Origin: Bermanella marisrubri
Lineage (GTDB): Bacteria; Pseudomonadota; Gammaproteobacteria; Pseudomonadales; Oceanobacteraceae
Length of the DNA stretch: 64,000 bases
Direction of reading: 5' to 3'
Assembly (NCBI RefSeq): GCF_012295615.1
Contig: NZ_CP051183.1
Span: 935,001-999,000, forward strand
Positions 1-10,749 of the stretch are shown here, piece by piece. Each line of letters begins with the position of its first letter. Positions within the stretch are counted from its first letter, which is position 1. A program made the translations under genes and the position numbers. The notes under the pieces are model-generated. The model saw only the letters and a program-made list of their open reading frames with translations. It had not been told where the DNA came from and made no database searches.

Positions 1-211
1 GGTTTTCGTGCATGGGGTTTTTGTTCGCTAGCCATAAATTGCTCGTGAGATTCATAGCAAAAACACTCACCATGGAAATACTGAGCAACACGAGTGCTTT
101 TTGTCGAACATTGATTTGGCGGAAAAATTGGCGCATGTCTGAAGTGTTTTATTCTTGTATAAGTCTAAAGAGTACACATCGGTTAAGTATCAAGCAATGC
201 ACTGATGCTGG

Positions 212-1111
212 CTAGTCTTTTAGGCTTTGCTGCTTTAATGCGTGATAGAGTCTGTTATTTTCTTCATTGGTTAGCCCCGATTCTTCTAGAGATCGTATGG
301 CGAACCCTGTGATATAGGCCAATTCCGAACGCTTATTATTGAGTTTATCTTGTAGCATCGAGCTCTGATTTTGAGCTGTAATCTCACATACATGCCGTGC
401 TAAATCATAAGCATCGTCAATATCCAATTGCTGATGCGAGATCAGTGGCTGTAGTTCAGCGCAAATACGCTTGAGGTGTTGATGGTAAGGCTCGTGCTCA
501 ATTAATTGCCCATTACGACATTGGTATAGCGCGGTGAGTGGGTTGATTGCACAGTTGATAATCAGCTTGCGCCACAGAGCGGTATTGATGTCGTGTGTAT
601 ATTGGTACGTGTTATCTGGAATCCAAGTAGGCTGACCGATTTGCTTGGCGATTGTGTTCATAGGGCCCAATAAGTTCTGACCTTTTCCTGCGTGTATCAG
701 ATGATGCACATCTGATTTATATGCACCCTCGGTAGAGCTACAGGCGTATATGGCATGTTGAGGATAAGCCTTCGTAATTGCTTGCTGAGAGCCCATGCCG
801 TTTTGCAATAATACAATATGACAAGGTTCCATCAACAGATCTTGTATTTGTTCCATGGCTTGCAATGCATCATATGCCTTGCAAGTGACGATGAGATAAC
901 GAATAGATTCGGCTTTGCTTTGACGTTGAGCATTGATGCAGCGACCTTGGATCCATCGATCTTCGGGCGCTAAATGATAGCGATACTGATTTTCTTGAAT
1001 AGAACGGCTGATAAACGTTAGCGAGTAGTTTTGGTCGTTAGTGTCAGTGGCGAAATAACTGCCCCAAAGACTGCCAATAGCGCCGGTACCTAAAATATGA
1101 ATGTTCAGCAT
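212..1111 (-). CDS. panE: 2-dehydropantoate 2-reductase (PanE/ApbA family)
   Basis: Probable ketopantoate reductase, which uses NADPH to reduce 2-dehydropantoate to pantoate in the coenzyme A pathway; cytoplasmic. The 299-residue protein opens with a nucleotide-binding beta strand and the glycine motif GTGAIG (residues 8-13). The middle carries a family-like segment around LWRKLIINCAINPLTA, whose lysine matches the catalytic lysine of the family, and a C-terminal helical domain with RSLEESG near the expected catalytic glutamate. Length is normal for the family. It lies 91 bases downstream of the RAYT-like gene on the same strand. No strong ribosome binding site is visible before the ATG. Some ApbA-family proteins act on other 2-keto acids, so the substrate is inferred. 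Confidence 0.85.
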   Translation of the reverse strand: MLNIHILGTGAIGSLWGSYFATDTNDQNYSLTFISRSIQENQYRYHLAPEDRWIQGRCINAQRQSKAESIRYLIVTCKAYDALQAMEQIQDLLMEPCHIVLLQNGMGSQQAITKAYPQHAIYACSSTEGAYKSDVHHLIHAGKGQNLLGPMNTIAKQIGQPTWIPDNTYQYTHDINTALWRKLIINCAINPLTALYQCRNGQLIEHEPYHQHLKRICAELQPLISHQQLDIDDAYDLARHVCEITAQNQSSMLQDKLNNKRSELAYITGFAIRSLEESGLTNEENNRLYHALKQQSLKD

Positions 1112-1202
1112 GAATCAAAAACGGCTAAAGCTTGATGACATCAAATATTAACGGATTTTACCTTCGACTGCAGTAATCTCGCACGTTACTAAAAGCGAGA
1201 AA

Positions 1203-2135
1203 TTAAGCAGCGTGCGTTGGAGCTAGCTTATGTTTGATGTTTTTCAGAAATTGAGCGCGATGATGCAGTTCTATACCTTTTATATTCAAACGGATACTGG
1301 TTTCGTCGTAATCAAGTTGTTTAGCGGCATAATAAACGGGGCCCTCAAAACAATTGATGAAACACCATGCCATTAGGAAATGAGCATCTACAAAGTGGTG
1401 ATGACGACTGCGCCCAGTTAAGTAGTCCTCGGAGAGATCGAGTAGGCGGCTTAATTGTTGTAAGCATTGATTCCAAATCGGATGCCAATGAGTATCGTCG
1501 TATTCAATATGTGCCCTCGATTGATATTGAGACAGTGCTTTGGCTAGATAGGCTTGGTCTGCGTAAGCGTGGTAGTAATCATGGGTCTTGATGGCATCAA
1601 TATCGCGGGTGGTGTCGGTCATGTAATCGAAGAATCGGCGCACTCTTTGTCCGAAGTGCGGCGATATAGTAGATAGCACCGTATCGATTTCGACTCCAGT
1701 GATTCGCACTGACATATAGTCATGAAACGAACTATAAATGTATTGCTGTGGCGCGGTGCAATATTTTTGCTTTACAGGAATGTGGTGCACATATTTAACC
1801 AGCCGTGGCAGTAACCGAGGCTGAACCAACTGATGCGTTTGATGTTGATCGTCAAAGACGAAACCACTGTATCCAGTGACTTCTTGATACCAGTTATTGT
1901 AATTCAACATGAATCGGTCGATCCACAACGAGGGTGCAGAGTCGCAATGGACAAGTATGGTGGCAGAATCAGGAAACAGGGCGTAGGCATGAATGTGAAC
2001 GCCTTCAATATTTTGTAGCTGATGTAGAAAAACGTCGTAGGCGAATACAGACGGAAACAGCAACTGTCCTTGAGTGCCGGGTAATTGCAGTAAGTAGTAA
2101 TGATTCGCCAAATCAAGGCTAATTTTATCGTTCAT
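1203..2135 (-). CDS. Degenerate RAYT-like (REP-associated Y1 transposase family) protein
   Basis: A 310-residue protein whose layout resembles REP-associated tyrosine transposases. The segment IHAYALFPDSATILVH (about residues 47-62) lines up with the family pattern HAYVLMPNHVHLL, and KYVHHIPVKQKY...YIYSSFHDYM lines up with the usual YIELNPVRAG...YPWSSYRAY block. However, the two histidines of the metal-binding HUH motif are missing (the NHVH positions read DSAT), so nuclease activity is doubtful. A C-terminal helical region follows, as in the longer family members. No REP-like repeats are obvious beside it. Family assignment comes from recalled motifs; it may be a domesticated or decayed copy. 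Confidence 0.55.
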   Translation of the reverse strand: MNDKISLDLANHYYLLQLPGTQGQLLFPSVFAYDVFLHQLQNIEGVHIHAYALFPDSATILVHCDSAPSLWIDRFMLNYNNWYQEVTGYSGFVFDDQHQTHQLVQPRLLPRLVKYVHHIPVKQKYCTAPQQYIYSSFHDYMSVRITGVEIDTVLSTISPHFGQRVRRFFDYMTDTTRDIDAIKTHDYYHAYADQAYLAKALSQYQSRAHIEYDDTHWHPIWNQCLQQLSRLLDLSEDYLTGRSRHHHFVDAHFLMAWCFINCFEGPVYYAAKQLDYDETSIRLNIKGIELHHRAQFLKNIKHKLAPTHAA

Positions 2136-2262
2136 GCATTAAACATAGACAATCGCTTTCGCTTTGCCAGTTTTGACGCTGCATTATGGGCAGATAGTTT
2201 GCTTTTATGCTGGTAGAATTCGATTTATTCTTTGATATGACCTTTAGATAAGAGGAATCACC

Positions 2263-2748
2263 ATGCCATCATTTGATGTGGTATCTGAAGTGGATAAGCA
2301 CGAAGCCCAAAATGCCGTGGATCAAGCCAACCGAGAGTTAGAGCGCCGCTATGACTTTAAAGGCGTTCATGCGTCTTTTGAATTAAAAGAAGGGGTGATT
2401 ACCCTCACTGCAAACGAAGAGTTTCAAATAGAACAAATGAAGCCCATGCTTGAAACTTGCTTAATTAAACGTGGTATCAAAATTACCTGTCTTGAATATG
2501 GCGATTTGAGGGGAGCTGGCAAGCAAGTAAAAATGCCAGCCACTATGAAAGAAGGCATTGATAAAGAGCTTGGCAAAAAGATGGTGAAAATGGTCAAAGA
2601 GGCCAAAATGAAAGTGCAGGCAGCCATTCAAGGTGACAGTATTCGAGTAACAGGTAAAAAACGCGACGATTTGCAAGAAGTCATGCAGCTTTGGAAAAGC
2701 AGCGATGAGATTTTGTTACCGCTAGAATTCAAAAACTTCAAAGACTGA
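2263..2748 (+). CDS. yajQ: YajQ family nucleotide-binding protein
   Basis: A 161-residue protein of the YajQ/UPF0234 family. The start MPSFDVVSEVDKHE, the block ELERRYDFKG, and the ending LPLEFKNFKD are characteristic. The fold is two ferredoxin-like domains. Members bind nucleic acids or nucleotides, and some (in Xanthomonas and Pseudomonas) bind cyclic di-GMP and act with a transcription factor. The ATG at 2263 has a good ribosome binding site (AGAGGA, 7 bases upstream). The AmpG-like permease gene begins 4 bases after the stop, so the two are probably co-transcribed. The divergent gene on the left shares a 127-base upstream region. Confidence 0.93.
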   Translation: MPSFDVVSEVDKHEAQNAVDQANRELERRYDFKGVHASFELKEGVITLTANEEFQIEQMKPMLETCLIKRGIKITCLEYGDLRGAGKQVKMPATMKEGIDKELGKKMVKMVKEAKMKVQAAIQGDSIRVTGKKRDDLQEVMQLWKSSDEILLPLEFKNFKD

Positions 2749-2752
2749 TTCC

Positions 2753-4378
2753 ATGCGCGCAATGCTGAAAGCCATACAGACTGAACATGGTTGGAAAGAG
2801 AGCTTGGCGGCTGTGTTTCAGCGCCAAGTTTTTTATATGTCATTGCTAGGCTTTTCAGCTGGCTTGCCCCTACTGCTCATTTTTTCATCTTTGTCACTCT
2901 GGCTACGTGAAGCCGGAATTGATAAGTCAGCGGTTACTTACTTTAGTTGGGCCGCTCTTGGTTACAGCTTTAAATTCGTTTGGGCACCGCTGGTGGATTG
3001 CTTGCCTATTCCAGGACTTACTCGATGGTTGGGGTTAAGACGTTCTTGGCTATTGCTATCACAGCTAGGTATCGCTGGAGCCATCACTCTCATGGCCACA
3101 TCAAACCCCATAATCGAAGCTGAATTGTTTTACATGGCCATGGGTGCAGTATTGTTAGGTTTCTCGGCGGCGACCCAAGACATTTCCATAGATGCCTATC
3201 GAATAGAGGCAGTAGATGCCGATATGCAAGGTTTAGTCAGTGCTAGCTATATTGCTGGTTATCGTATTGGCATGATTGTATCAGGGGCGGGTGCACTCTA
3301 TTTGGCTAGTTACTTTGGCACGACCAAGGACTTATATAATTATCAGGCTTGGCAATGGTCTTATCACATCATGTCCGCTTTTGTATTAGTCGGAATTCTC
3401 GCCACTTTCTTAATAACAGAACCGATTAAGCGTGAGTCTCAGTTTGAACATGCACCCAAGCACTATAGTGGCTTGCTGCTTGCGTTTGTTTTATGTGTTA
3501 CTGGCTTTGTCACAATTTTCGTTATCAGCAGCGATGCTGCCACCGAAAGTAAGGCATATTTTACTGGTCTTTTTGGTAACCAAGCATTATCGGGGTTATT
3601 AGTTGAGTTGATTCGCTTGTGTATTGGCCTCGCGATTGCCGTAGGAATAGGCAAGATATGTATTGTCATGAGAATTGTTAACGAAGAAATGTTTGTTAAT
3701 AGTTACGTGGCACCTATAAAGCAGTTTTTCCAAGATTATGGATTGAAAACTGCTTGGCTTTTATTGGCGTTAATTGGTTTGTATCGGATTAGTGATATCG
3801 TGCTAGGCGTGGTCAGCAATATTTTCTACCAAGACTTAGGGTACAGTAAAAATGAAATAGCCGATGCGGTTAAACTATTTGGCTTAATTATGACCATATT
3901 TGGTGGCTTCATCGGTGGTATTTTAGCGATGCGCTTGGGTGTCATGCGAATGCTATTTATCGGTGCCGCATTGGTCGTCATAACCAACCTAGCTTTTATT
4001 ATATTGCTTTATACCGATCACAACTTGTATGCGCTGTATAGTATTGTAGCGGCAGATAACTTAGTGGCAGGATTGGCCAGTGCAGCCTTTGTTGCTTTCT
4101 TGTCGAGTTTGGTGAATATCAAATTTACTGCGATGCAGTATGCCATCTTTTCTTCGCTTATGACTCTTTTACCTAAAGCCTTGGCTGGATATTCAGGTGG
4201 CATTGTGGAGAGTATTGGCTATACCGGATTTTTTACATTCGCAGCTTCCATCGGTGTACCGATTATGATTTTAGTTGTCTTAGTGAGTCGACATCTCGGT
4301 GTGGACATCGAACATTCTGAGTCTGATTCTTCTAATCAACAAAAAACTCAGGAAGGATTCGCCCCCTCAGAAAAGTAA
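2753..4378 (+). CDS. AmpG-family MFS permease
   Basis: Integral inner-membrane transporter of 541 residues with about twelve to fourteen predicted membrane segments. The early block FSAGLPLLLIFSSLSLWLRE and the later AATQDISIDAYRIEA are hallmarks of AmpG-like permeases, which import GlcNAc-anhydromuropeptides for cell-wall recycling. This copy is longer than a minimal AmpG because of a central loop plus extra hydrophobic segments around residues 235-320, so substrate identity is inferred. It starts 4 bases after yajQ with no good ribosome binding site of its own, suggesting translational coupling. An in-frame ATG at 2762 is an alternative start. Its 3' end overlaps the convergent alkyltransferase-like gene by 47 bases. 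Confidence 0.8.
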   Translation: MRAMLKAIQTEHGWKESLAAVFQRQVFYMSLLGFSAGLPLLLIFSSLSLWLREAGIDKSAVTYFSWAALGYSFKFVWAPLVDCLPIPGLTRWLGLRRSWLLLSQLGIAGAITLMATSNPIIEAELFYMAMGAVLLGFSAATQDISIDAYRIEAVDADMQGLVSASYIAGYRIGMIVSGAGALYLASYFGTTKDLYNYQAWQWSYHIMSAFVLVGILATFLITEPIKRESQFEHAPKHYSGLLLAFVLCVTGFVTIFVISSDAATESKAYFTGLFGNQALSGLLVELIRLCIGLAIAVGIGKICIVMRIVNEEMFVNSYVAPIKQFFQDYGLKTAWLLLALIGLYRISDIVLGVVSNIFYQDLGYSKNEIADAVKLFGLIMTIFGGFIGGILAMRLGVMRMLFIGAALVVITNLAFIILLYTDHNLYALYSIVAADNLVAGLASAAFVAFLSSLVNIKFTAMQYAIFSSLMTLLPKALAGYSGGIVESIGYTGFFTFAASIGVPIMILVVLVSRHLGVDIEHSESDSSNQQKTQEGFAPSEK

Positions 4379-4628
4379 TACCCTCAGCCTCCAGTTTTTC
4401 TTTTTGTCTTTTGTAGGCGGGGCTGTTTTCTGCAAAACTGATTTTACGTTGACTGTTAACTACACGATACCAAGGCAGAATACTGTCCTGGGGTAGTTTC
4501 TTTAATAAGTTGCCAACATGGCGAGAATGATTTGGGAATCCTGCTTTTTTTGCCAATGAACCATAACTAGTGACATGGCCATAGGGAATATGGGCGAGTT
4601 GCAAGTATATAGCGTCATGAAAGTCCAT
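4332..4628 (-). CDS. Alkyltransferase-like (ATL/MGMT C-domain) DNA-binding protein
   Basis: A 98-residue protein made only of the DNA-binding domain of O6-alkylguanine alkyltransferases. It shows the winged-helix block IPYGHVTSYGSLAKKAG and the active-site loop. In true MGMT the loop reads PCHRVV and in ATL proteins PWHRVV; here it is PWYRVVNSQ, so the acceptor cysteine is replaced by tryptophan and the histidine by tyrosine. It therefore cannot accept an alkyl group and probably flags O6-alkylguanine for nucleotide excision repair, as described for Atl1 and E. coli YbaZ. The gene overlaps the end of the AmpG-like permease on the other strand by 47 bases. Confidence 0.82.
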   Translation of the reverse strand: MDFHDAIYLQLAHIPYGHVTSYGSLAKKAGFPNHSRHVGNLLKKLPQDSILPWYRVVNSQRKISFAENSPAYKRQKEKLEAEGITFLRGRILPEFFVD

Positions 4629-4651
4629 GACGCTATAGTAACAGATTAATA

Positions 4652-6274
4652 TTATGAAGCTTTAAGCTTTTTCATCTGTTGCTTTAGTGTGCTGGACATT
4701 TTTGTGAGTGTCTCGCTGAGTTGTAAAGTGTGTTTCGCATTTTCAGAACTTTCGCTGGCGATCTGCGTAATGTCGTTCACATTTTGCGAGATTTCATCAG
4801 ACACGCTGCTTTGTTCTTGTGCGGCTTGAGCAATTTGCTCATTGGTACCGAGAATACTTTGTACGGCAGTCGATATATTCTCGATGGTCGTTCCCGCTTG
4901 GTTTACTTGTTCAACACTGCTTTCGGTTCTTTGTTGACCAGATTCAATGGCGTTTACTGCGTTGAGCGCGCCATTCTGCACATTCTCGATGATCGTATGG
5001 ATTTCGGCAGTGCTTTCTTGTGTGCGCTGGGCCAAGGTACGGACTTCATCAGCAACCACGGCGAATCCTCGACCTTGTTCACCGGCTCGCGCAGCCTCAA
5101 TGGCCGCATTAAGGGCAAGTAAATTGGTTTGTTCTGCGATACCTTTAATAACGTCTAAGACTGTCCCTACGCTCTTGGTATCTTGCTCAAGGTTTCGCAC
5201 AACTTCGGCAGTGTTGGCTATCTGCTCGCTGGTGCTGTTAATTGCTGAAATGGCATTACGCATGATGCTTACGCCAGATTGAGCAATATTATCCACATCC
5301 TGAGCAGCACTGGCCGCTTCTTGCGCGTGTCGAGCCACCTCACTGGCTGCGGCTGACATTTCTGTAATCGCAGTGGCCATCTGGTCAGTGCGCTTGTATT
5401 GGCCGTCTGTACCTCTTTCGATAGCAGTAGCGATCCGATGCAATTCTTGTGCATTTTCGCTGAGCTGCTGAATACTACTGTTGATGGCATTAGTGCCGTC
5501 TAAGAGGTTGCCTTGCAGCTGCTTCAAGGCTGAGTACATTTGACCAATTTCGTCAGTGCTTCTATGCGTCTTAATATCGAAATCTAGGTGACCTGCAGCA
5601 AGATCCATTAGATATTTATGAGCGGTTTGAATGGGTGTGATAAGCGATCGCTTAATAAACATAATAGCCAGAGTTAAAATTACAACCACAGCCACCAGTA
5701 TGATGGTTAATCCAGCAGTGACAGTGGAATTGGCTGAGTTGACGGTTGAGTTACTATGCTCTTCAGCCTGCGCAAAGGCGGTATCGGTTATTTGTACGGA
5801 TAGTTTAATGGGAGCCCTATCGATACCAGATACGGCTTTATCACCTGCTTTGTGGTCAAAACCTGATGCCATGAAGGTGTCTAAACCTTTTTGATACTTA
5901 GGTTTTAAAGCATTGTGCTCAGCGAGAAACTCTTTGGTCAGAGTTTCTACTTCCGGCTGAGCAGTATAATCAATAATGTTTTGGCCAAGCGCCTGTACTT
6001 TATCATGCTGCTTGTTAAAGCGTCCCCAATACTTTTCACGTTGATCGGGGTCGTGTCCGCGCAAGAGAACATTTTTCCATTCTTGAACCTGAATTTTGAA
6101 TTCAATGCTCATCCGGTCTGCGGCGAGGGCTGCTTTTACATCTTTACCCAGTACTTCTTCAAATTCTTGAACGTCTCCCGACAGTGACAAGAAACTCGTA
6201 CCACTAATCAGTCCAACGGCAATGATTCCGGCACTGATGATACCCAAAAGCTTGTTCTGTAAATTGAGCGCCAT
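4652..6274 (-). CDS. Methyl-accepting chemotaxis protein
   Basis: Transmembrane chemoreceptor of 540 residues. The order is: membrane helix near residues 9-31, a periplasmic four-helix-bundle-like sensor region (about 32-185), a second membrane helix (about 188-209), HAMP (about 210-262), and a long cytoplasmic coiled coil. The signalling tip [20 protein letters not shown] and the following [15 protein letters not shown] are the highly conserved CheA/CheW-binding hairpin. There is no CheR-tethering pentapeptide at the C terminus (it ends KKLKAS). The ligand cannot be told from sequence. The gene stands alone, between an alkyltransferase-like gene and a dehydrogenase, both on the same strand. 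Confidence 0.95.
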   Translation of the reverse strand: MALNLQNKLLGIISAGIIAVGLISGTSFLSLSGDVQEFEEVLGKDVKAALAADRMSIEFKIQVQEWKNVLLRGHDPDQREKYWGRFNKQHDKVQALGQNIIDYTAQPEVETLTKEFLAEHNALKPKYQKGLDTFMASGFDHKAGDKAVSGIDRAPIKLSVQITDTAFAQAEEHSNSTVNSANSTVTAGLTIILVAVVVILTLAIMFIKRSLITPIQTAHKYLMDLAAGHLDFDIKTHRSTDEIGQMYSALKQLQGNLLDGTNAINSSIQQLSENAQELHRIATAIERGTDGQYKRTDQMATAITEMSAAASEVARHAQEAASAAQDVDNIAQSGVSIMRNAISAINSTSEQIANTAEVVRNLEQDTKSVGTVLDVIKGIAEQTNLLALNAAIEAARAGEQGRGFAVVADEVRTLAQRTQESTAEIHTIIENVQNGALNAVNAIESGQQRTESSVEQVNQAGTTIENISTAVQSILGTNEQIAQAAQEQSSVSDEISQNVNDITQIASESSENAKHTLQLSETLTKMSSTLKQQMKKLKAS

Positions 6275-6394
6275 AGAGCGACCCCTTGCTAGATTTGTAC
6301 CTGTCTTTAATTAGAGTAGTTCAAATCTATCAGGAGCCACAAAAAAATAGCGCGACTTTGGTCGAGTGGGGAACTATTGAGCAATACCGGTGGT

Positions 6395-7156
6395 TTAGAG
6401 GCGTAAACCACCGTCAACCTCGACAATCCGACCACTCATATAATCGTTTTCTAGCAGGAATGCTACAGTGTGTGCGATTTCTTGCGCTTGGCCCATGCGG
6501 CCCATGGGGATGCCTTTTTTCATCTTTTCGATAATTTCAGGACGAATGCTGGCGGTCATGTCAGATTCAATGAAGCCTGGGGCGATAGCATTGCATCGTA
6601 TACCATGAGGGGCCAATTCTTTACTCCAAACGGTTGCGAGGGATGCGACCCCAGCCTTGGCTGCACTGTAATTGCTTTGTCCCATGTTGCCAGATCGGCT
6701 AATACTGGAGATGTTAATAATACAACCTTGCTGTTGGTGATTGATCATTTGATAGGCGCATTCGCGGCCGCATAAAAAGACCCCAGTGAGATTAACGTCA
6801 ATCACACTTTGCCAATGGGAGAGCGAGAGTTTCTGAATCTCCCCATCTTTTTGACGTATCAACAGGCCATCACGCAAGATTCCAGCGTTATTGATCAAAC
6901 CATTGAGGCCGCCGAGGGTTTTTGGGATATCTGCAAATAGGTCTTCAACCTGCTTTTCGTCAGCTACATTAATTTCGTAGGTTTCTACTTGTGGACTGCC
7001 CGCGTGCAAGCAAGTTTGTTTTGCTTCGGCGAGTTTTTCTGGGTTTAGATCAATCAGTGCGAGTTTTGCATGTTTATCGGCTAGATATTGCGCCATTGCC
7101 AGTCCAAGGCCTTGCGCGGCACCTGTAATGGCGATTACAGATTGGGAAAGATCCAT
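6395..7156 (-). CDS. Short-chain dehydrogenase/reductase, FabG-like
   Basis: NAD(P)-dependent oxidoreductase of 253 residues with a Rossmann fold. Visible motifs are the cofactor loop TGAAQGLGLAMA, NNAGIL, the catalytic serine in INISSIS, and YSAAKAG with the catalytic tyrosine and lysine; the ending SGRIVEVDGGLRL is typical of FabG-type 3-oxoacyl-ACP reductases. The specific substrate (fatty acyl, PHA precursor or other) is undetermined. I place the start at the ATG at 7156 because GGAAGG lies 6 bases upstream; a TTG eight codons earlier (7180) would put that site inside the gene. It is not next to other fatty-acid synthesis genes. Confidence 0.9.
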   Translation of the reverse strand: MDLSQSVIAITGAAQGLGLAMAQYLADKHAKLALIDLNPEKLAEAKQTCLHAGSPQVETYEINVADEKQVEDLFADIPKTLGGLNGLINNAGILRDGLLIRQKDGEIQKLSLSHWQSVIDVNLTGVFLCGRECAYQMINHQQQGCIINISSISRSGNMGQSNYSAAKAGVASLATVWSKELAPHGIRCNAIAPGFIESDMTASIRPEIIEKMKKGIPMGRMGQAQEIAHTVAFLLENDYMSGRIVEVDGGLRL

Positions 7157-7235
7157 GAGTTGCCTTCCAAAGTCAGTCAAATTACCGATGTACTCTAGCG
7201 ATTATATAGATTTTGGCAATGCTATGGTTTACTCA

Positions 7236-7267
7236 AGAAAGAAAAGGTGCCCCGAAACAGCTGGGGC
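7236..7267 (-). terminator. Possible Rho-independent terminator
   Basis: Read on the minus strand, a short stem (GCCCC at 7263-7267 pairing with GGGGC at 7249-7253, loop 9) is followed by a pyrimidine-rich run (ACCTTTTCTTTCTT). It lies downstream of the minus-strand gene at 7341-7868 and upstream of the dehydrogenase. The stem is short and the T run is interrupted, so it is weak. Confidence 0.3.
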
Positions 7268-7340
7268 GAAGGGTCTACACACGAAGGAAACAACAGGTCT
7301 TACAATTTTCTTAACAGGTGTTGGACATACTCTGGCAAGC

Positions 7341-7868
7341 TTATACCTTTGCGTAACAGGCACTGAGCTCAGCAAAAAACTGTTCACGTAGTTTGCTGAT
7401 TTCGCGCTTGATGTCTTGCGCTTCTTGCTCGCTTAGATCCTTTTTGTCGATATAGAAGTGGCGTCGGAAAAAAACCACCTTGTTACGAAATTTACGTAGC
7501 GTCTTGTAAAGCATTTTCTCATTCAGTAACAATAACTTGGATTCTGCAGCAGTCAGTTCATTAAAGCTGTGAACCATTTCATCCAATACTAAATACAGCT
7601 CGCTTCGGCGGCTTTGCGGCCAGTCATAGCCGTTGCGCGTGGCGTTCATGTATTCAATGATGAGTTCAAAGTATTTCATGAACACGTGATGAACTTGCTC
7701 TGATTGTTGTGCGATGCCTTCGATTAGGTCACGCTGATGCTGAATTTTCTGCTGATTAAGGTGTTGCTTAACTCGACTCCCTGACATCCAGTATGCAGTT
7801 AGCCCAGCAATAATGGCCCCCAGAGTGATTTTGATACTGCTATCGAGAAGTTCAACTAATTCGCCCAT
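7341..7868 (-). CDS. Hypothetical membrane-anchored helical protein
   Basis: I do not recognise this 175-residue protein. One hydrophobic segment near the N terminus (about residues 11-28, IKITLGAIIAGLTAYWM) would anchor it in the inner membrane. The rest is charged and mostly helical, with many Gln, Glu, Lys and Arg residues, and may be cytoplasmic. No catalytic motif is visible. It begins at an ATG at 7868 and is transcribed away from fxsA. Composition looks like that of neighbouring genes, so it is probably a real native gene. Confidence 0.6.
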   Translation of the reverse strand: MGELVELLDSSIKITLGAIIAGLTAYWMSGSRVKQHLNQQKIQHQRDLIEGIAQQSEQVHHVFMKYFELIIEYMNATRNGYDWPQSRRSELYLVLDEMVHSFNELTAAESKLLLLNEKMLYKTLRKFRNKVVFFRRHFYIDKKDLSEQEAQDIKREISKLREQFFAELSACYAKV

Positions 7869-7957
7869 GTATCACCTGTGTCAATTTTTTAGTGTTTTCT
7901 CTTGAAAAGCAAAAAAGACACCACCATTAACATGTAAACAGAAAAAAGTGAGGAATC

Positions 7958-8398
7958 ATGCGTTTTTTATTGCCCCTGATATTGCTGCCGTTAATTGAAA
8001 TAGCCGTTTTTGTCCAAGTTGGAGACAAAGTAGGTGCGCTGTGGACAGTATTGTTAACCATCGCTACTGCGGTGATCGGCATAGCCTTGGTACAACTACA
8101 GGGGATACGCACGCTTAACAGCGCTAGAGAGCATATGGCCATGGGTGAGCTGCCTGCACAGCATATGATTGAAGGTGTGATTTTGCTGGTCAGTGGTGTG
8201 TTTTTGCTGATTCCTGGTTTCGTCACTGACACTTTGGGATTTTTAGGTGTTATGCCATTTATTCGTGGTCCTTTAGCAGCTTCCATTAGTCGTGGTGTGT
8301 TAGCACCCAAGATACAGGTTTACCGAGGTGAGCCGGGTTCAACTCGCGCTAATGACTCTGGTCGCATTATCGAAGGTGAGTACGAACGCAAAGATTAA
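7958..8398 (+). CDS. fxsA: FxsA family inner-membrane protein
   Basis: A 146-residue integral membrane protein of the FxsA family. In E. coli overproduction of FxsA interferes with exclusion of phage T7 by the F plasmid PifA protein, but its normal role is unclear. The sequence shows the family opening RFLLPLILLPLIEIAVF, the GxxL..QG..T motif (IALVQLQGIRTL), and the block IPGFVTDTLGF. There are three to four hydrophobic segments followed by a polar C-terminal tail. Location just upstream of groES is common in gammaproteobacteria and supports the call. The groES heat-shock promoter lies between the two genes, so they may be expressed separately. Confidence 0.92.
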   Translation: MRFLLPLILLPLIEIAVFVQVGDKVGALWTVLLTIATAVIGIALVQLQGIRTLNSAREHMAMGELPAQHMIEGVILLVSGVFLLIPGFVTDTLGFLGVMPFIRGPLAASISRGVLAPKIQVYRGEPGSTRANDSGRIIEGEYERKD

Positions 8399-8416
8399 AT
8401 TTTTTTGCTAATGGGT

Positions 8417-8442
8417 GTTGAAATCTGATATCTCGACCCCAT
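8417..8442 (+). promoter_or_regulatory. Sigma-32 (heat-shock) promoter of groESL
   Basis: TTGAAA at 8418-8423 and CCCCAT at 8437-8442, separated by 13 bases, match the RpoH consensus CTTGAAA-N11-16-CCCCAT except for the first C, which is G here. It sits about 126 bases before the groES start. No CIRCE element for HrcA was seen. Confidence 0.85.
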
Positions 8443-8568
8443 TCTCAAAGCATCCAAAATTTTTGGTGGTTGCATCGGATTAAATCTAACAATGAAACCG
8501 ATGATTTTAGTTCGAAGCAGTCGCTTTTTAACCCTGACAATACAAACAATTCGTATGGAGATACGTAA

Positions 8569-8856
8569 ATGAAAATTCGTCCGTTACACGATCGTATTGT
8601 GGTTCGTCGCAAAGAAGAAGAAACCAAAACCGCTGGTGGTATCGTGCTTCCTGGCGCAGCAGCTGAAAAACCAAATCAAGGTGAAGTTGTTGCTGTAGGT
8701 AGCGGTCGCATTCTTCAAAACGGTGAAGTTCAGCCATTAGCAGTGAAAGAAGGCGACACTGTATTATTTGGTCAATATGGAGCCAATACCGTCAAGATAG
8801 ACGGTGAAGAGCTATTGATCATGAATGAAAGCGATGTATTAGGCATCATCGAATAA
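8569..8856 (+). CDS. groES: Co-chaperonin GroES
   Basis: The 95-residue lid subunit that caps the GroEL cylinder and drives ATP-dependent folding in the cytoplasm. It begins [16 protein letters not shown], has the mobile loop region [12 protein letters not shown] that docks on GroEL, and ends with a typical LGIIE. Length and start are standard for the family. groEL follows after 51 bases, in the usual order, and both should be transcribed from the heat-shock promoter at 8417-8442. No unusual features. Confidence 0.99.
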   Translation: MKIRPLHDRIVVRRKEEETKTAGGIVLPGAAAEKPNQGEVVAVGSGRILQNGEVQPLAVKEGDTVLFGQYGANTVKIDGEELLIMNESDVLGIIE

Positions 8857-8883
8857 GCCTGCTTTCAAATTTTATAGTGTTGA

Positions 8884-10545
<1,662 letters not shown>

Positions 10546-10597
10546 GCCGTTCATTATTTGACCGTTGCATCGGTTAAATAGCGAGAAAACGAAAAAA

Positions 10598-10628
10598 CCC
10601 GGTCGCTTTTTGTGATCGGGTTTTTTTT
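10598..10628 (+). terminator. groEL Rho-independent terminator
   Basis: CCCGGTCGC (10598-10606) pairs with GTGATCGGG (10612-10620) with two G-U pairs, a five-base loop, and is followed by eight T residues. Confidence 0.88.
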
Positions 10629-10749
10629 ATTTCTCAAATTTGACGATTTTGTTTCACTTTTTTGTCACAGAGGCGGGTTACACTAGCGCTTCGCTGCTTT
10701 ACAATAGCTCGCAATTACTATGATTTAATAAGAATAAGGTTTGTCGTCT

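Noticed and set aside
1-211. A 67-codon frame at the left edge (12-215, plus strand)
   Set aside because: No ribosome binding site, no recognisable domain, and its stop reaches the end of panE on the other strand; probably chance.
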